Shown: positions 18,299 through 26,107 of the stretch, piece by piece
Layout: each line of letters begins with the position of its first letter
Position numbering within the stretch: position 1 is the stretch's first letter
From: Halomonas sp. ML-15
GTDB taxonomy: Bacteria > Pseudomonadota > Gammaproteobacteria > Pseudomonadales > Halomonadaceae
Assembly (NCBI RefSeq): GCF_014779595.1
Contig: NZ_JACXZT010000019.1
Span: 186,001-250,000 of the forward strand
DNA length: 64,000 bases
Direction of reading: 5' to 3'
The notes under the pieces: generated by a model
Told to the model about the DNA's origin: nothing
Database searches by the model: none
What the model saw: only the letters and a program-made list of their open reading frames with translations
Position numbers and translations under genes: made by a program

Positions 18299-18437
18299 TC
18301 CTAGCAAGCCACCCTACAACTGTCAACCTGCACCCACATTGCGTCTGGTGCACTGAATCAAGCCCGATTTACAGGGCGGCGAGGCGCGCCCTCGCGCTGC
18401 TGCTTTCCAACCACCACCGCTAGGACGACACGGCGCC

Positions 18438-21338
18438 ATGGATACCACTCTGACTCCCGGCAAGACGCCGGTGAACGTGACCGCCCCCAACCAGCTGCGG
18501 GTGATCAAGCGAGGCGGCGATGTCGTCTCTTTCGATGCCAGCAAGATATCGGTGGCGATGACCAAAGCCTTCATCGCCGTGGAAGGCGACAACGCCGGTG
18601 CCTCGTCGCGGGTGCGCGACTTCGTGGCCCAGGCCTCGACCGCCATCAGTGAAGCCTTCCTGCGCCGCATGCCCGATGGTGGGACGCTGCACATCGAGGA
18701 CATCCAGGACCAGGTGGAACTGGCGCTGATGCGCGCCGGCGAGCAGAAGGTTGCCCGCGCCTATGTCCTCTACCGCGAAGAGCATGCCCGGGCGCGCGCC
18801 GCCGCCGGCGATGATATCGAGAAGCCGCACCCGACCCTCAACGTCACCGCCCTCGACGGCAGCCGCCGTCCACTCGATCTGGGCCGGGTCGAGACGCTGG
18901 TATTCGACGCCTGTGAGGGACTCGCCAACGTCGATCCCAACAAGATCGTCGAGGACTCGCTGAAGAACCTCTACGACGGTGTGACCGTCGACGGGGTCTC
19001 CCAGGCGCTGATGATGACCGCACGCACCCTGGTCGAGAAGGACCCCAACTACACCTACGTCACCGCCCGCCTGCTGCAGGACAACCTGCGCCGCGAAGCG
19101 CTGTCGTTTCTGGGCGTCGCCGAAGAGGCCACCTACCAGGAGATGGCTGAGCTCTACAAGCCGGCCTTCAAGGCCTACATCGAGCGTGGCATCGGCTTCG
19201 AGCAGCTCGACGAGAGACTCGCCGAGTTCGACCTCGAGCGCCTCGGCGATGCGCTGGACCACACCCGCGACATGGCTTTCACCTATCTCGGCCTGCAGAC
19301 CCTCTATGACCGTTACTTCATCCACCAGGACGATGTGCGCTACGAACTGCCCCAGGTGATGTTCATGCGCGTGGCCATGGGCCTGGCACTCGACGAAGAC
19401 GACCGCGAAGCGCGTGCCGTCGAGTTCTACGAGCTGCTCTCGAGCTTCGATTACATGGCCTCTACGCCAACCCTGTTCAACTCCGGCACCCAGCGTAGCC
19501 AGCTCTCCAGCTGCTATCTGACTACCGTGTCCGACGACCTGGACAGCATTTACAGCGCGATTCGGGACAATGCCATGCTCTCCAAGTGGGCCGGCGGCCT
19601 GGGCAACGACTGGACACCGGTGCGCGCGCTGGGCTCCTACATCAAGGGTACCAACGGCAAGAGCCAAGGGGTGGTGCCCTTCCTCAAGGTGGTCAACGAC
19701 ACCGCCGTGGCGGTCAATCAGGGCGGCAAGCGCAAGGGCGCGGTATGCGCCTACCTCGAATCCTGGCACCTCGATATCGAGGAGTTCCTCGAGCTGCGCA
19801 AGAACACCGGCGACGATCGCCGTCGTACCCACGACATGAACACCGCCAACTGGGTGCCGGATCTGTTCATGAAGCGCGTTTTCGACGACAAGGAGTGGAC
19901 GCTGTTCTCACCGTCCACCTGCCCGGACCTCCACGACCTCTACGGTGCCGCCTTCGAGCAGCGCTACGAGGAGTATGAAGAGATGACCCGCACCGGTCAG
20001 CTCAAGCTCTACAAGCGGATCAAGGCCAAGGACCTGTGGCGCAAGATGCTCTCGATGCTGTTCGAGACGGGCCACCCCTGGATCACCTTCAAGGATCCCT
20101 GCAACCTGCGCAGCCCGCAGCAGCACACCGGTGTCGTTCACTCGTCCAATCTGTGTACCGAGATCACCCTCAATACCAGCCCCGAGGAGATCGCGGTCTG
20201 CAACCTGGGCTCGGTGAACCTGGCCCAGCACGTGGTCGACGGCCAGCTCGACGACGCCAAGCTCAGGCGCACCGTGCGCACCGCGGTACGCATGCTCGAT
20301 AACGTTATCGACATCAACTACTACGCGGTGCCCCAGGCGCGCAACTCGAACATCAAGCATCGCCCGGTGGGGCTCGGCATCATGGGCTTCCAGGACGCGC
20401 TCTACGCTCACGGCATCGCCTACGCCAGCCAGGAAGCCGTGGCCTTTGCCGACCGCTCCATGGAGCTGGTCAGCTACCACGCCATCGAGGCCTCCTCGGA
20501 CCTGGCCGCCGAGCGCGGACGCTACCAGAGCTTCGACGGCTCGCTGTGGAGCCAGGGCGTGCTGCCGATCGACTCCATCGACAAGCTCAAGGTCGAGCGC
20601 GGCGAGAAATACATCGCCGTGGACACCTCTGCGACCCAGGACTGGGCGCCTCTGCGCCGCAAGATTGCCGAGCAGGGCATGCGCAACTCAAACGTGATGG
20701 CGATCGCGCCCACGGCGACGATCTCCAATATCTGCGGGGTCTCGCAGTCGATCGAACCCACCTACCAGAACCTCTACGTGAAATCGAACCTGTCCGGCGA
20801 GTTCACGGTGGTCAACGCCTATATGGTCAACGACCTCAAGGAGCGTGGCCTGTGGGACGAGGTGATGATCAACGATCTCAAGTACTACGACGGCAGCGTG
20901 CAGCCCATCGAACGGGTCCCCGAGGACCTCAAGGCCAAGTACGCCACCGCCTTCGAGGTCGAGCCCAAGTGGCTGGTCGAAGCCGCCTCGCGGCGCCAGA
21001 AGTGGATCGATCAGGCGCAGTCGCTGAACCTCTATATCAAGGGCGTCTCGGGCAAGAAACTCGACGTGACCTACCGCATGGCCTGGTACCTGGGGCTCAA
21101 GACCACCTATTACCTGCGTGCCCTGGGCGCCACCTCGGTGGAGAAGTCCACCGTCGAGCGCGGTAACCACAACGCCGTGGGCAGTGGCGCACCGGCGCCG
21201 GCACCCAGCGTCGCAGGCGCTCCCGAGCCGCGCGGCATCGACGACTACCTGCAGAGTGATTTCCTCGCGGGCAAGGGCGGCCAGCGCGCGCCCTCGGCCG
21301 GCGATATCGACGAACTGGGCTGCGAGGCGTGTCAGTAA
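18438..21338 (+). CDS. nrdA: class Ia ribonucleoside-diphosphate reductase, alpha subunit
   Basis: A 966-residue NrdA, much longer than the E. coli protein (761) and close to the ~960-residue Pseudomonas type. Two N-terminal ATP-cone-like domains are visible (about residues 15-120 and 130-220), the first starting LRVIKRGGDVVSFDASKI. The catalytic barrel has the redox cysteine in SQLSSCYLTT, NLCTEITLN with the radical cysteine, VCNLGSVNL with the partner cysteine, and a C-terminal CEACQ pair for thioredoxin or glutaredoxin reduction. It reduces ribonucleoside diphosphates to deoxy forms with NrdB. Two cones suggest allosteric dATP inhibition through a distinct oligomer, as reported for P. aeruginosa. 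Confidence 0.96.
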   Translation: MDTTLTPGKTPVNVTAPNQLRVIKRGGDVVSFDASKISVAMTKAFIAVEGDNAGASSRVRDFVAQASTAISEAFLRRMPDGGTLHIEDIQDQVELALMRAGEQKVARAYVLYREEHARARAAAGDDIEKPHPTLNVTALDGSRRPLDLGRVETLVFDACEGLANVDPNKIVEDSLKNLYDGVTVDGVSQALMMTARTLVEKDPNYTYVTARLLQDNLRREALSFLGVAEEATYQEMAELYKPAFKAYIERGIGFEQLDERLAEFDLERLGDALDHTRDMAFTYLGLQTLYDRYFIHQDDVRYELPQVMFMRVAMGLALDEDDREARAVEFYELLSSFDYMASTPTLFNSGTQRSQLSSCYLTTVSDDLDSIYSAIRDNAMLSKWAGGLGNDWTPVRALGSYIKGTNGKSQGVVPFLKVVNDTAVAVNQGGKRKGAVCAYLESWHLDIEEFLELRKNTGDDRRRTHDMNTANWVPDLFMKRVFDDKEWTLFSPSTCPDLHDLYGAAFEQRYEEYEEMTRTGQLKLYKRIKAKDLWRKMLSMLFETGHPWITFKDPCNLRSPQQHTGVVHSSNLCTEITLNTSPEEIAVCNLGSVNLAQHVVDGQLDDAKLRRTVRTAVRMLDNVIDINYYAVPQARNSNIKHRPVGLGIMGFQDALYAHGIAYASQEAVAFADRSMELVSYHAIEASSDLAAERGRYQSFDGSLWSQGVLPIDSIDKLKVERGEKYIAVDTSATQDWAPLRRKIAEQGMRNSNVMAIAPTATISNICGVSQSIEPTYQNLYVKSNLSGEFTVVNAYMVNDLKERGLWDEVMINDLKYYDGSVQPIERVPEDLKAKYATAFEVEPKWLVEAASRRQKWIDQAQSLNLYIKGVSGKKLDVTYRMAWYLGLKTTYYLRALGATSVEKSTVERGNHNAVGSGAPAPAPSVAGAPEPRGIDDYLQSDFLAGKGGQRAPSAGDIDELGCEACQ

Positions 21339-21384
21339 GCGCCCATACCGAATGTAACCGGAACCTTAACCGGGAGAGAGATAG

Positions 21385-22644
21385 ATGCTGAACTGGGACG
21401 AATTCCACGAGGACGATAGCGGCGTCGCCGAAGCGAGCCCCAAGTACGCCGCCGCATCTACCCCGCCGGCGGCCAAGCCAGCCGCGGCGCCGAGTGCCGA
21501 AGAGGCGCCCGAGGGCGGTACCGGCAACCGCTACCAGACCGCCGACGAGGAGCGTCTGGCGCGGGCGCGCAAGTCCCTCGAGGAGCTCGACGTGGCCGCC
21601 GGCCTCGAAGAGCTCGAGATGGGCGCGGCGCGTATCGAAGTCGACGACAAGCAGATGATCAACGCCCGTGCCGACTTGAACCAGCTGGTGCCGTTCAAGT
21701 ATGAGTGGGCCTGGCAGAAGTACCTGGACGGCAGCGCCAACCACTGGATGCCCCAGGAAGTGAACATGAACGCCGATATCGCACTGTGGAAGAGCCAGGA
21801 CGGCCTGACCCCGGACGAGCGGCGCATCGTCGAGCGCAGCCTCGGCTACTTCTCCACCGCCGACTCGCTGGTCGCCAACAACCTGGTGCTGGCGCTCTAT
21901 CGCCTGATCACCAACCCCGAATGCCGCCAGTATCTGCTGCGCCAGGCCTTCGAGGAAGCCATCCACACCCACGCCTACCAGTACTGCGTGGAGTCGTTGA
22001 GCATGGATGAGGGCGCGGTCTTCAACATGTACCGCGAAGTGCCCTCGGTGGCAGCCAAGTCGGCCTGGAGCCTCAAGCACACCCAGTCGCTGTCCCGCGC
22101 CGACTTCCAGACCGGCACCCCGGAGACCGACCAGGAGCTGCTGCGCAATCTGGTGGCCTTCTACTGCGTCACCGAAGGCATCTTCTTCTACTGCGGCTTC
22201 AGCCAGATCCTCTCCATGGGCCGGCGCAACAAGATGACCGGCGTCGCCGAGCAGTTCCAGTACATCCTGCGCGACGAGTCGATGCATCTGAACTTCGGCA
22301 TCGACATGATCAACCAGATCAAGATCGAGAACCCGCACCTGTGGACCGCCGAGTTCCAGGACGAGGTGACCCAGATGATCATCGAGGGCACCGAACTGGA
22401 GATCGCCTACGCCCGGGACACCATGCCCCGCGGCGTGCTGGGCATGAACGCGGCGATCATGGAGGAGTATCTGCACTTCATCTGCAACCGCCGCCTGGCC
22501 CAGATCGGCTTGAAGGAGCAGTACCCCGGCGCCAAGAACCCCTTCCCATGGATGAGCGAGATCATCGACCTGCGCAAGGAGAAGAACTTCTTCGAGACCC
22601 GCGTCACCGAGTACCAGGTGGGTGGAGCGCTGAGCTGGGACTAG
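21385..22644 (+). CDS. nrdB: class Ia ribonucleoside-diphosphate reductase, beta subunit
   Basis: A 419-residue NrdB that provides the diiron-tyrosyl radical to NrdA. Metal ligands and the radical site are seen in [16 protein letters not shown] (Glu, His and the radical Tyr four residues after His), in [13 protein letters not shown], and in the [11 protein letters not shown] stretch near residue 295 (Glu and His). The first ~70 residues are an Ala/Glu-rich extension absent from E. coli NrdB. The ATG at 21385 is preceded by CGGGAGAGAG. The 46-bp gap after nrdA suggests one operon under the NrdR boxes. Confidence 0.96.
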   Translation: MLNWDEFHEDDSGVAEASPKYAAASTPPAAKPAAAPSAEEAPEGGTGNRYQTADEERLARARKSLEELDVAAGLEELEMGAARIEVDDKQMINARADLNQLVPFKYEWAWQKYLDGSANHWMPQEVNMNADIALWKSQDGLTPDERRIVERSLGYFSTADSLVANNLVLALYRLITNPECRQYLLRQAFEEAIHTHAYQYCVESLSMDEGAVFNMYREVPSVAAKSAWSLKHTQSLSRADFQTGTPETDQELLRNLVAFYCVTEGIFFYCGFSQILSMGRRNKMTGVAEQFQYILRDESMHLNFGIDMINQIKIENPHLWTAEFQDEVTQMIIEGTELEIAYARDTMPRGVLGMNAAIMEEYLHFICNRRLAQIGLKEQYPGAKNPFPWMSEIIDLRKEKNFFETRVTEYQVGGALSWD

Positions 22645-22660
22645 ACCGATCCAAGACCTT

Positions 22661-22681
22661 CGCCCTCCTCATGGGAGGGCG
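22661..22681 (+). terminator. hairpin after nrdB
   Basis: CGCCCTCC and GGAGGGCG form an 8-bp stem with a 5-nt loop, 16 bp past the nrdB stop. No T-run follows; the position supports termination of the nrd operon. Confidence 0.6.
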
Positions 22682-22728
22682 AGTTCGGACACCAACGGAT
22701 GCCGACCACCCCAATGGAGGGCACTGCC

Positions 22729-23025
22729 ATGAGCGCATCTCTGGCAATCGAGCAGGACGTTTCCCGACAGTGGCAACACGCGCTGGACCGCGCCCTGGCG
22801 GCCCACGAACGGGAAAGCGCGACCGCCTACTACACCTATATTGCACTGGCCTTCCCCGCCGATACGCCCTACACCAGCACCACCAACCCGTTGATCGATT
22901 TTCGCGCCCTCAAGACCTGGGCCGGCGAACGTGGTTGGCGAGTGTTGCCGTCACGTCAGGCGTCGCCCAGCGATAAATATCGCCCCCCGGTGCACTTTCA
23001 GCGCCAAGCGACGTCGCTGCACTGA
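22729..23025 (+). CDS. small hypothetical protein
   Basis: A 98-residue soluble protein that I do not recognise. The start at 22729 is set by GGAGG 8 nt upstream. The N-terminal half is predicted helical (IEQDVSRQWQHALDRALAAHERE), followed by an aromatic stretch AYYTYIALAF and a basic C terminus. There is no signal peptide or membrane segment. It lies between the nrdB terminator and a NUDIX gene 20 bp downstream, and may share that transcript. GC-rich codon use resembles the neighbours, so it is probably a real gene. Confidence 0.65.
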   Translation: MSASLAIEQDVSRQWQHALDRALAAHERESATAYYTYIALAFPADTPYTSTTNPLIDFRALKTWAGERGWRVLPSRQASPSDKYRPPVHFQRQATSLH

Positions 23026-23045
23026 GCATCGCCGGGGAGTATTTC

Positions 23046-23519
23046 GTGCACTATCCGGCCAGCTCTGTCACAACCCTACACATCGCCGCCGCGATCATTG
23101 TCGACGATGCAGGACGTCTGCTGCTGGTGCGTAAGCGCGGCACTCAGGCCTTCATGCAAGCGGGCGGCAAGATCGAACCCGGCGAGACAGCAGCCGCAGC
23201 ACTAACCCGCGAGCTTTACGAGGAGTTGGCGCAGCGACCGAAGCGTCTCGTCTACCTGGGTGAGTACCAAGCTCCTGCGGCGAACGAGCCAGGCCTGCAT
23301 GTCCGTGCCCAGCTGTTCAGGGTCGACATCGCTCCCGACGTAAAACCTGCCGCCGAAATCGCGGAGTTGCGCTGGGTCACCTGCCAGGAAGCCCAGGCAC
23401 TGCCTCTGGCAGCGCTCACCCGACAGTATGTGCTGCCACTGGTTAGCGAGGCCGACAAGATATGTCCCGGTCCGGCCACCGGGGGGATTGAAAGTGACTC
23501 GCATTTAGATGCAGACTAG
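23046..23519 (+). CDS. NUDIX hydrolase
   Basis: A 157-residue protein with an intact Nudix box, GGKIEPGETAAAALTRELYE followed by EL (G-x5-E-x7-REL-x-EE-L), preceded by the fold's first strands (AAAIIVDDAGRLLLVRKRG). NUDIX enzymes hydrolyse nucleoside diphosphates linked to another moiety; the exact substrate is not predictable. The GTG start at 23046 follows GGGGAG with 6-nt spacing. The last ~20 residues (from ICPGPATGG) look like an unconserved read-through tail. It sits 20 bp after a small hypothetical gene. Confidence 0.88.
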   Translation: MHYPASSVTTLHIAAAIIVDDAGRLLLVRKRGTQAFMQAGGKIEPGETAAAALTRELYEELAQRPKRLVYLGEYQAPAANEPGLHVRAQLFRVDIAPDVKPAAEIAELRWVTCQEAQALPLAALTRQYVLPLVSEADKICPGPATGGIESDSHLDAD

Positions 23520-23589
23520 TCGGTGACTTCACCAGCATGCAGGCTTACTCGGCCTGCGACAGTGCTTCGCTACCCAGAGGTACGTTGCC

Positions 23590-23700
23590 ATGAGCAAGAG
23601 CATCATCGAACGCGTCTACGTCCCCACTCACGTTCGTCAGCTCCCCAACGGCGAGCGGGTCAAGATTCCCGGGCATTACAGAAAGCCCACAACCGATTGA
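23590..23700 (+). CDS. very small basic protein (36 aa), hypothetical
   Basis: A 36-codon frame beginning MSKSIIERVYVPTH with a middle RQLPNGERVKIPGHYRKP. AGAGG lies about 9 nt before the ATG. It is net basic and lacks a membrane segment. The composition (several Pro, His and Lys/Arg in a Gly-His-Tyr-Arg tail) looks protein-like rather than random, and it fills the gap between the NUDIX gene and the CI-like repressor. I do not recognise a family, and no function is inferred. Confidence 0.5.
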   Translation: MSKSIIERVYVPTHVRQLPNGERVKIPGHYRKPTTD

Positions 23701-23741
23701 TCGTTACCGCCGCGCCGCATGAATCTCGCCGAGCGATGCGT

Positions 23742-24143
23742 TCAGCGCGGCTTGACCTTCGACGCCGCGACCAACGCAAACATGACTTCACGCAGCGTCT
23801 TGCGCTGCTCTGCGGGCAGCGCGCGGTAAGCGTCCAACACTTCTTGTTCCTCGGCGCTCATTTCGGCTCTCCAAGTGGCCGGGGACTCACCTACCCCTTG
23901 CATATCCGCTGCCCCGTAGCGTAACCGCTGCGGCTCCACTTGCAGCCATTGGGCCAGCACCATCAGCTTGTCCTGGCTAGGCATGGACTCGCCGCGCAGC
24001 CAGCGGCGCACCCCCTGGAAAGTAATGGGTTTTCCCCAAAAGCGCAGATTGAACTCGCGCTCCAGTATCGAAGGCCTGGGGTCATACCCTGCTTCTCGCA
24101 TGGCGTGCTTCAACCGCTCGGCAAATAGTCGTTTTTCATCCAT
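23742..24143 (-). CDS. CI-like / XRE-type DNA-binding regulator
   Basis: A 133-residue protein starting MDEKRLFAERLKHAMREAGYD. A helix-turn-helix region resembling phage-repressor N-terminal domains follows (PITFQGVRRWLRGESMPSQDKLMVLAQWL). The C-terminal ~40 residues (EQEVLDAYRALPAEQRKTLREVM) look like a helical multimerisation tail; there is no LexA/CI-type peptidase domain. Start at 24143 is chosen because the upstream extension to 24233 runs through operator-like palindromes and overlaps the divergent gene's leader. It probably represses itself, and perhaps the divergent diguanylate cyclase, through the GTTCAAC-type sites. It could be a prophage relic, though no other phage genes are present. 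Confidence 0.75.
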   Translation of the reverse strand: MDEKRLFAERLKHAMREAGYDPRPSILEREFNLRFWGKPITFQGVRRWLRGESMPSQDKLMVLAQWLQVEPQRLRYGAADMQGVGESPATWRAEMSAEEQEVLDAYRALPAEQRKTLREVMFALVAASKVKPR

Positions 24144-24163
24144 GCCGCAAATGTGAAGCATTG

Positions 24164-24181
24164 GTTCAACTCGGGTTGAAC
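24164..24181. promoter_or_regulatory. operator-like inverted repeat (GTTCAAC / GTTGAAC)
   Basis: Perfect 7-bp arms separated by TCGG, about 20 bp upstream of the CI-like repressor start. A related GGTTCAA half-site lies at 24209-24215. The position and repetition suggest repressor binding sites in the divergent promoter region. Confidence 0.55.
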
Positions 24182-24182
24182 T

Positions 24183-24195
24183 GAAATTCAATTTC
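24183..24195. promoter_or_regulatory. second palindrome GAAATT-C-AATTTC
   Basis: A 13-bp perfect odd palindrome immediately beside the GTTCAAC inverted repeat, sharing a TTCAA core with it. It may be a second operator, or overlap the promoter core since it is AT-rich. Confidence 0.45.
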
Positions 24196-24326
24196 TGATT
24201 AAACTCATGGTTCAATCCACTAGTCGTATCCAATGCATATGCGGTAGCCGTGCAGGCCCAGGTTGTGTACGAAACGTCGGCGAGCGCGGGAAGTTCTGGG
24301 ACAACTCCAGCGCCAAGGGGATAAAC

Positions 24327-25784
24327 ATGAGTATAGACCCTCCGTTCCCTCAGCCTCGCCCGCTTGAGCTGGCCACTCTCGTGCAGGAACTGTCATGGGT
24401 CAGCCTGGCAAATGACCAGGATGCCATTGTCCAGCGCTTAGCCGAGCGGCTCTTCTGGCTTACTCGGCAGCATCCCGTGACCCTCTATCGGCGCTACCCG
24501 GGCGGCAATACCCGCCTCGTATGCCAGCAGCCCCCCTCGGCAAGCCGCGCGGACGGCAATGATCAAACCATCCTGATCCCGCAAGACCCGCCTCACTGGG
24601 GATACGCCAGCTGCCGCACGGAGAACCTGACAACTGAAACGCTGCCGCTGCTGAGGTTGTGGCTCGACATCAGCGGTCAACGTCTGCGCTACCTGACATC
24701 GCTCCGCTACGAGCATCATCGCCAACAGCTAAAGGCCAAGCGGCGTCTTATCGTCAGCGAGATACGCCAGATGCAGGATGCCGATACGCTAGTCGCGCGC
24801 CACGGCGATCACTGGCTATCGCTACTGCATGCCCAGGGTGTCGCCCTAATGCTCAACGACAGGCACGTGGTTCGGGGGATGACACCGACGGCAAGCGCCT
24901 TGTCGCAGCTGAAAACGGCCCTGTCCACCATGCAGGCGTCGCAACACATCGTTACCCTCAGCGACCTGCCGGATCATGCCTCAGCGGCATTGCCAAGCGC
25001 ACGGCATGGCGGCGCGCTTGCCATACGCATGACCGTCGCCGACCTGACGCTGGGGTGGATGGTGCTGTTCAGGCTTCATGAGCCTGAGCACCAGGATGGT
25101 GGCGTCGATGTTTACCTACCTTCAGGGTGGCTGGCGAGCGATGTGCAGATCGCACAGGATCTCGCCGATGACATCGCGGTGGCGCTATCGGTCATCGATA
25201 TCATGCACGCTAACCGCAAGCTGATAAGCAGCAACGATCAGTTGAAGCGACTCGCCCATCGCGACCCACTGACGGGCTGCTGGAACCGCTATCGCCTGGA
25301 TTTGGCACTTACCGAGGTCATTGCGCAAAGTACCTGCAATGGCGACTCGCTGTTCTTGCTGTTGATCGACATTGATGACTTCAAATCGATCAACGACCAG
25401 CATGGTCACATGGTAGGAGACGAAATCATCGCCCATGTTGCCGCCCTGATAAGAAAGCAGCTACGTCATCAGGATGGCTGGGGGCGCTGGGGCGGCGAGG
25501 AGTTCATGGTCATCATTCCGAGAGTCACTCACGCCCGTGCGCTGAAGATGGCCGAGCGTTTGTGCGACGCAATCGCTCAGTCGCCCTGCCCCGCGCCGGT
25601 GCAAGGCGTCACGATCAGTATTGGCGTAGCGCGCTGGCAGCCTGGATTGGGGCACCGTCAACTGATCGAACGCGCTGACGATGCCATGTATCGGGCCAAA
25701 CGTAGCGGTAAAAATCGTGTGGAATCGGCCGAAGAGCGCGCCGCCACCGAGGCGCGTGGGGGCGGGGTCAATCCGACCGCATAA
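24327..25784 (+). CDS. GGDEF diguanylate cyclase, soluble
   Basis: A 485-residue protein. About 320 N-terminal residues form an uncharacterised, GAF-like sensory region without clear membrane helices. A C-terminal GGDEF domain starts RDPLTGCWNRYRLD and contains LLIDIDDFKSINDQHGH and the active-site GRWGGEEF. An RxxD inhibitory site (RHQD) lies exactly five residues before GGEEF, so product inhibition by c-di-GMP is expected. It makes c-di-GMP from GTP. ATG 24327 follows AAGGGG with 7-nt spacing; the frame is open upstream to 24207 but would overlap the repressor control region. It is divergent from the CI-like regulator. Confidence 0.88.
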   Translation: MSIDPPFPQPRPLELATLVQELSWVSLANDQDAIVQRLAERLFWLTRQHPVTLYRRYPGGNTRLVCQQPPSASRADGNDQTILIPQDPPHWGYASCRTENLTTETLPLLRLWLDISGQRLRYLTSLRYEHHRQQLKAKRRLIVSEIRQMQDADTLVARHGDHWLSLLHAQGVALMLNDRHVVRGMTPTASALSQLKTALSTMQASQHIVTLSDLPDHASAALPSARHGGALAIRMTVADLTLGWMVLFRLHEPEHQDGGVDVYLPSGWLASDVQIAQDLADDIAVALSVIDIMHANRKLISSNDQLKRLAHRDPLTGCWNRYRLDLALTEVIAQSTCNGDSLFLLLIDIDDFKSINDQHGHMVGDEIIAHVAALIRKQLRHQDGWGRWGGEEFMVIIPRVTHARALKMAERLCDAIAQSPCPAPVQGVTISIGVARWQPGLGHRQLIERADDAMYRAKRSGKNRVESAEERAATEARGGGVNPTA

Positions 25785-25785
25785 G

Positions 25786-25965
25786 TTACCCCTTGGGCCC
25801 CAACAGCAGCCAGAAGATCAACCCTACCAGCGGGAAGAACAGCAGAATCAGGATCCACAGCAGCTTGGCCACCGGCCCCGCCGAACTCTTGGCCACCTTG
25901 ACGACGGCCCATATCACAATGATCAGCCAGATCAGGCCCAACAGACCACCGACTTCAATTCCCAT
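25786..25965 (-). CDS. PLDc_N-type small membrane protein
   Basis: A 59-residue protein of two transmembrane helices joined by a short charged loop (VKVAKSSAGPVAK), ending FPLVGLIFWLLLGPKG. This matches the phospholipase D nuclease N-terminal (PLDc_N) small-protein family, whose members are common orphan membrane proteins of unknown role. The ATG at 25965 is preceded by AGGAGAG with 7-nt spacing; a longer frame to 26115 lacks any such site. It is convergent with the diguanylate cyclase, with one base between the stops. Confidence 0.82.
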   Translation of the reverse strand: MGIEVGGLLGLIWLIIVIWAVVKVAKSSAGPVAKLLWILILLFFPLVGLIFWLLLGPKG

Positions 25966-26107
25966 AATGCACTCTCCTTTGCGGTTAAACGGGCGTCCCC
26001 CTGCATGGTAAGCATAGTCGACGCGGATTGCACAGCCGTCCTGTGGACACGACGCTGACGGGTTATCATGGCAGACCTTGCCTGCTTGCTGCTGAACGGA
26101 TCTTACC

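Larger units (their letters stand above)
17953..18437. other. 485-bp control region between the two-component operon and nrdA
   Basis: No gene is called here. The right half holds the nrd regulatory sites described separately and a GC-rich leader with a GCGAGG/CCTCGC hairpin near 18380-18398. A short direct repeat (GATACCC twice, about 18072-18088) lies in the left half. A 12-codon frame with a ribosome-binding site (18213-18248) sits upstream of the presumed nrdA promoter and is not called. Confidence 0.6.

Noticed and set aside
23742-24233. CI-like repressor taken as evidence of a prophage
   Set aside because: No integrase, structural or lysis genes are nearby, and GC content and gene density resemble the rest of the window.
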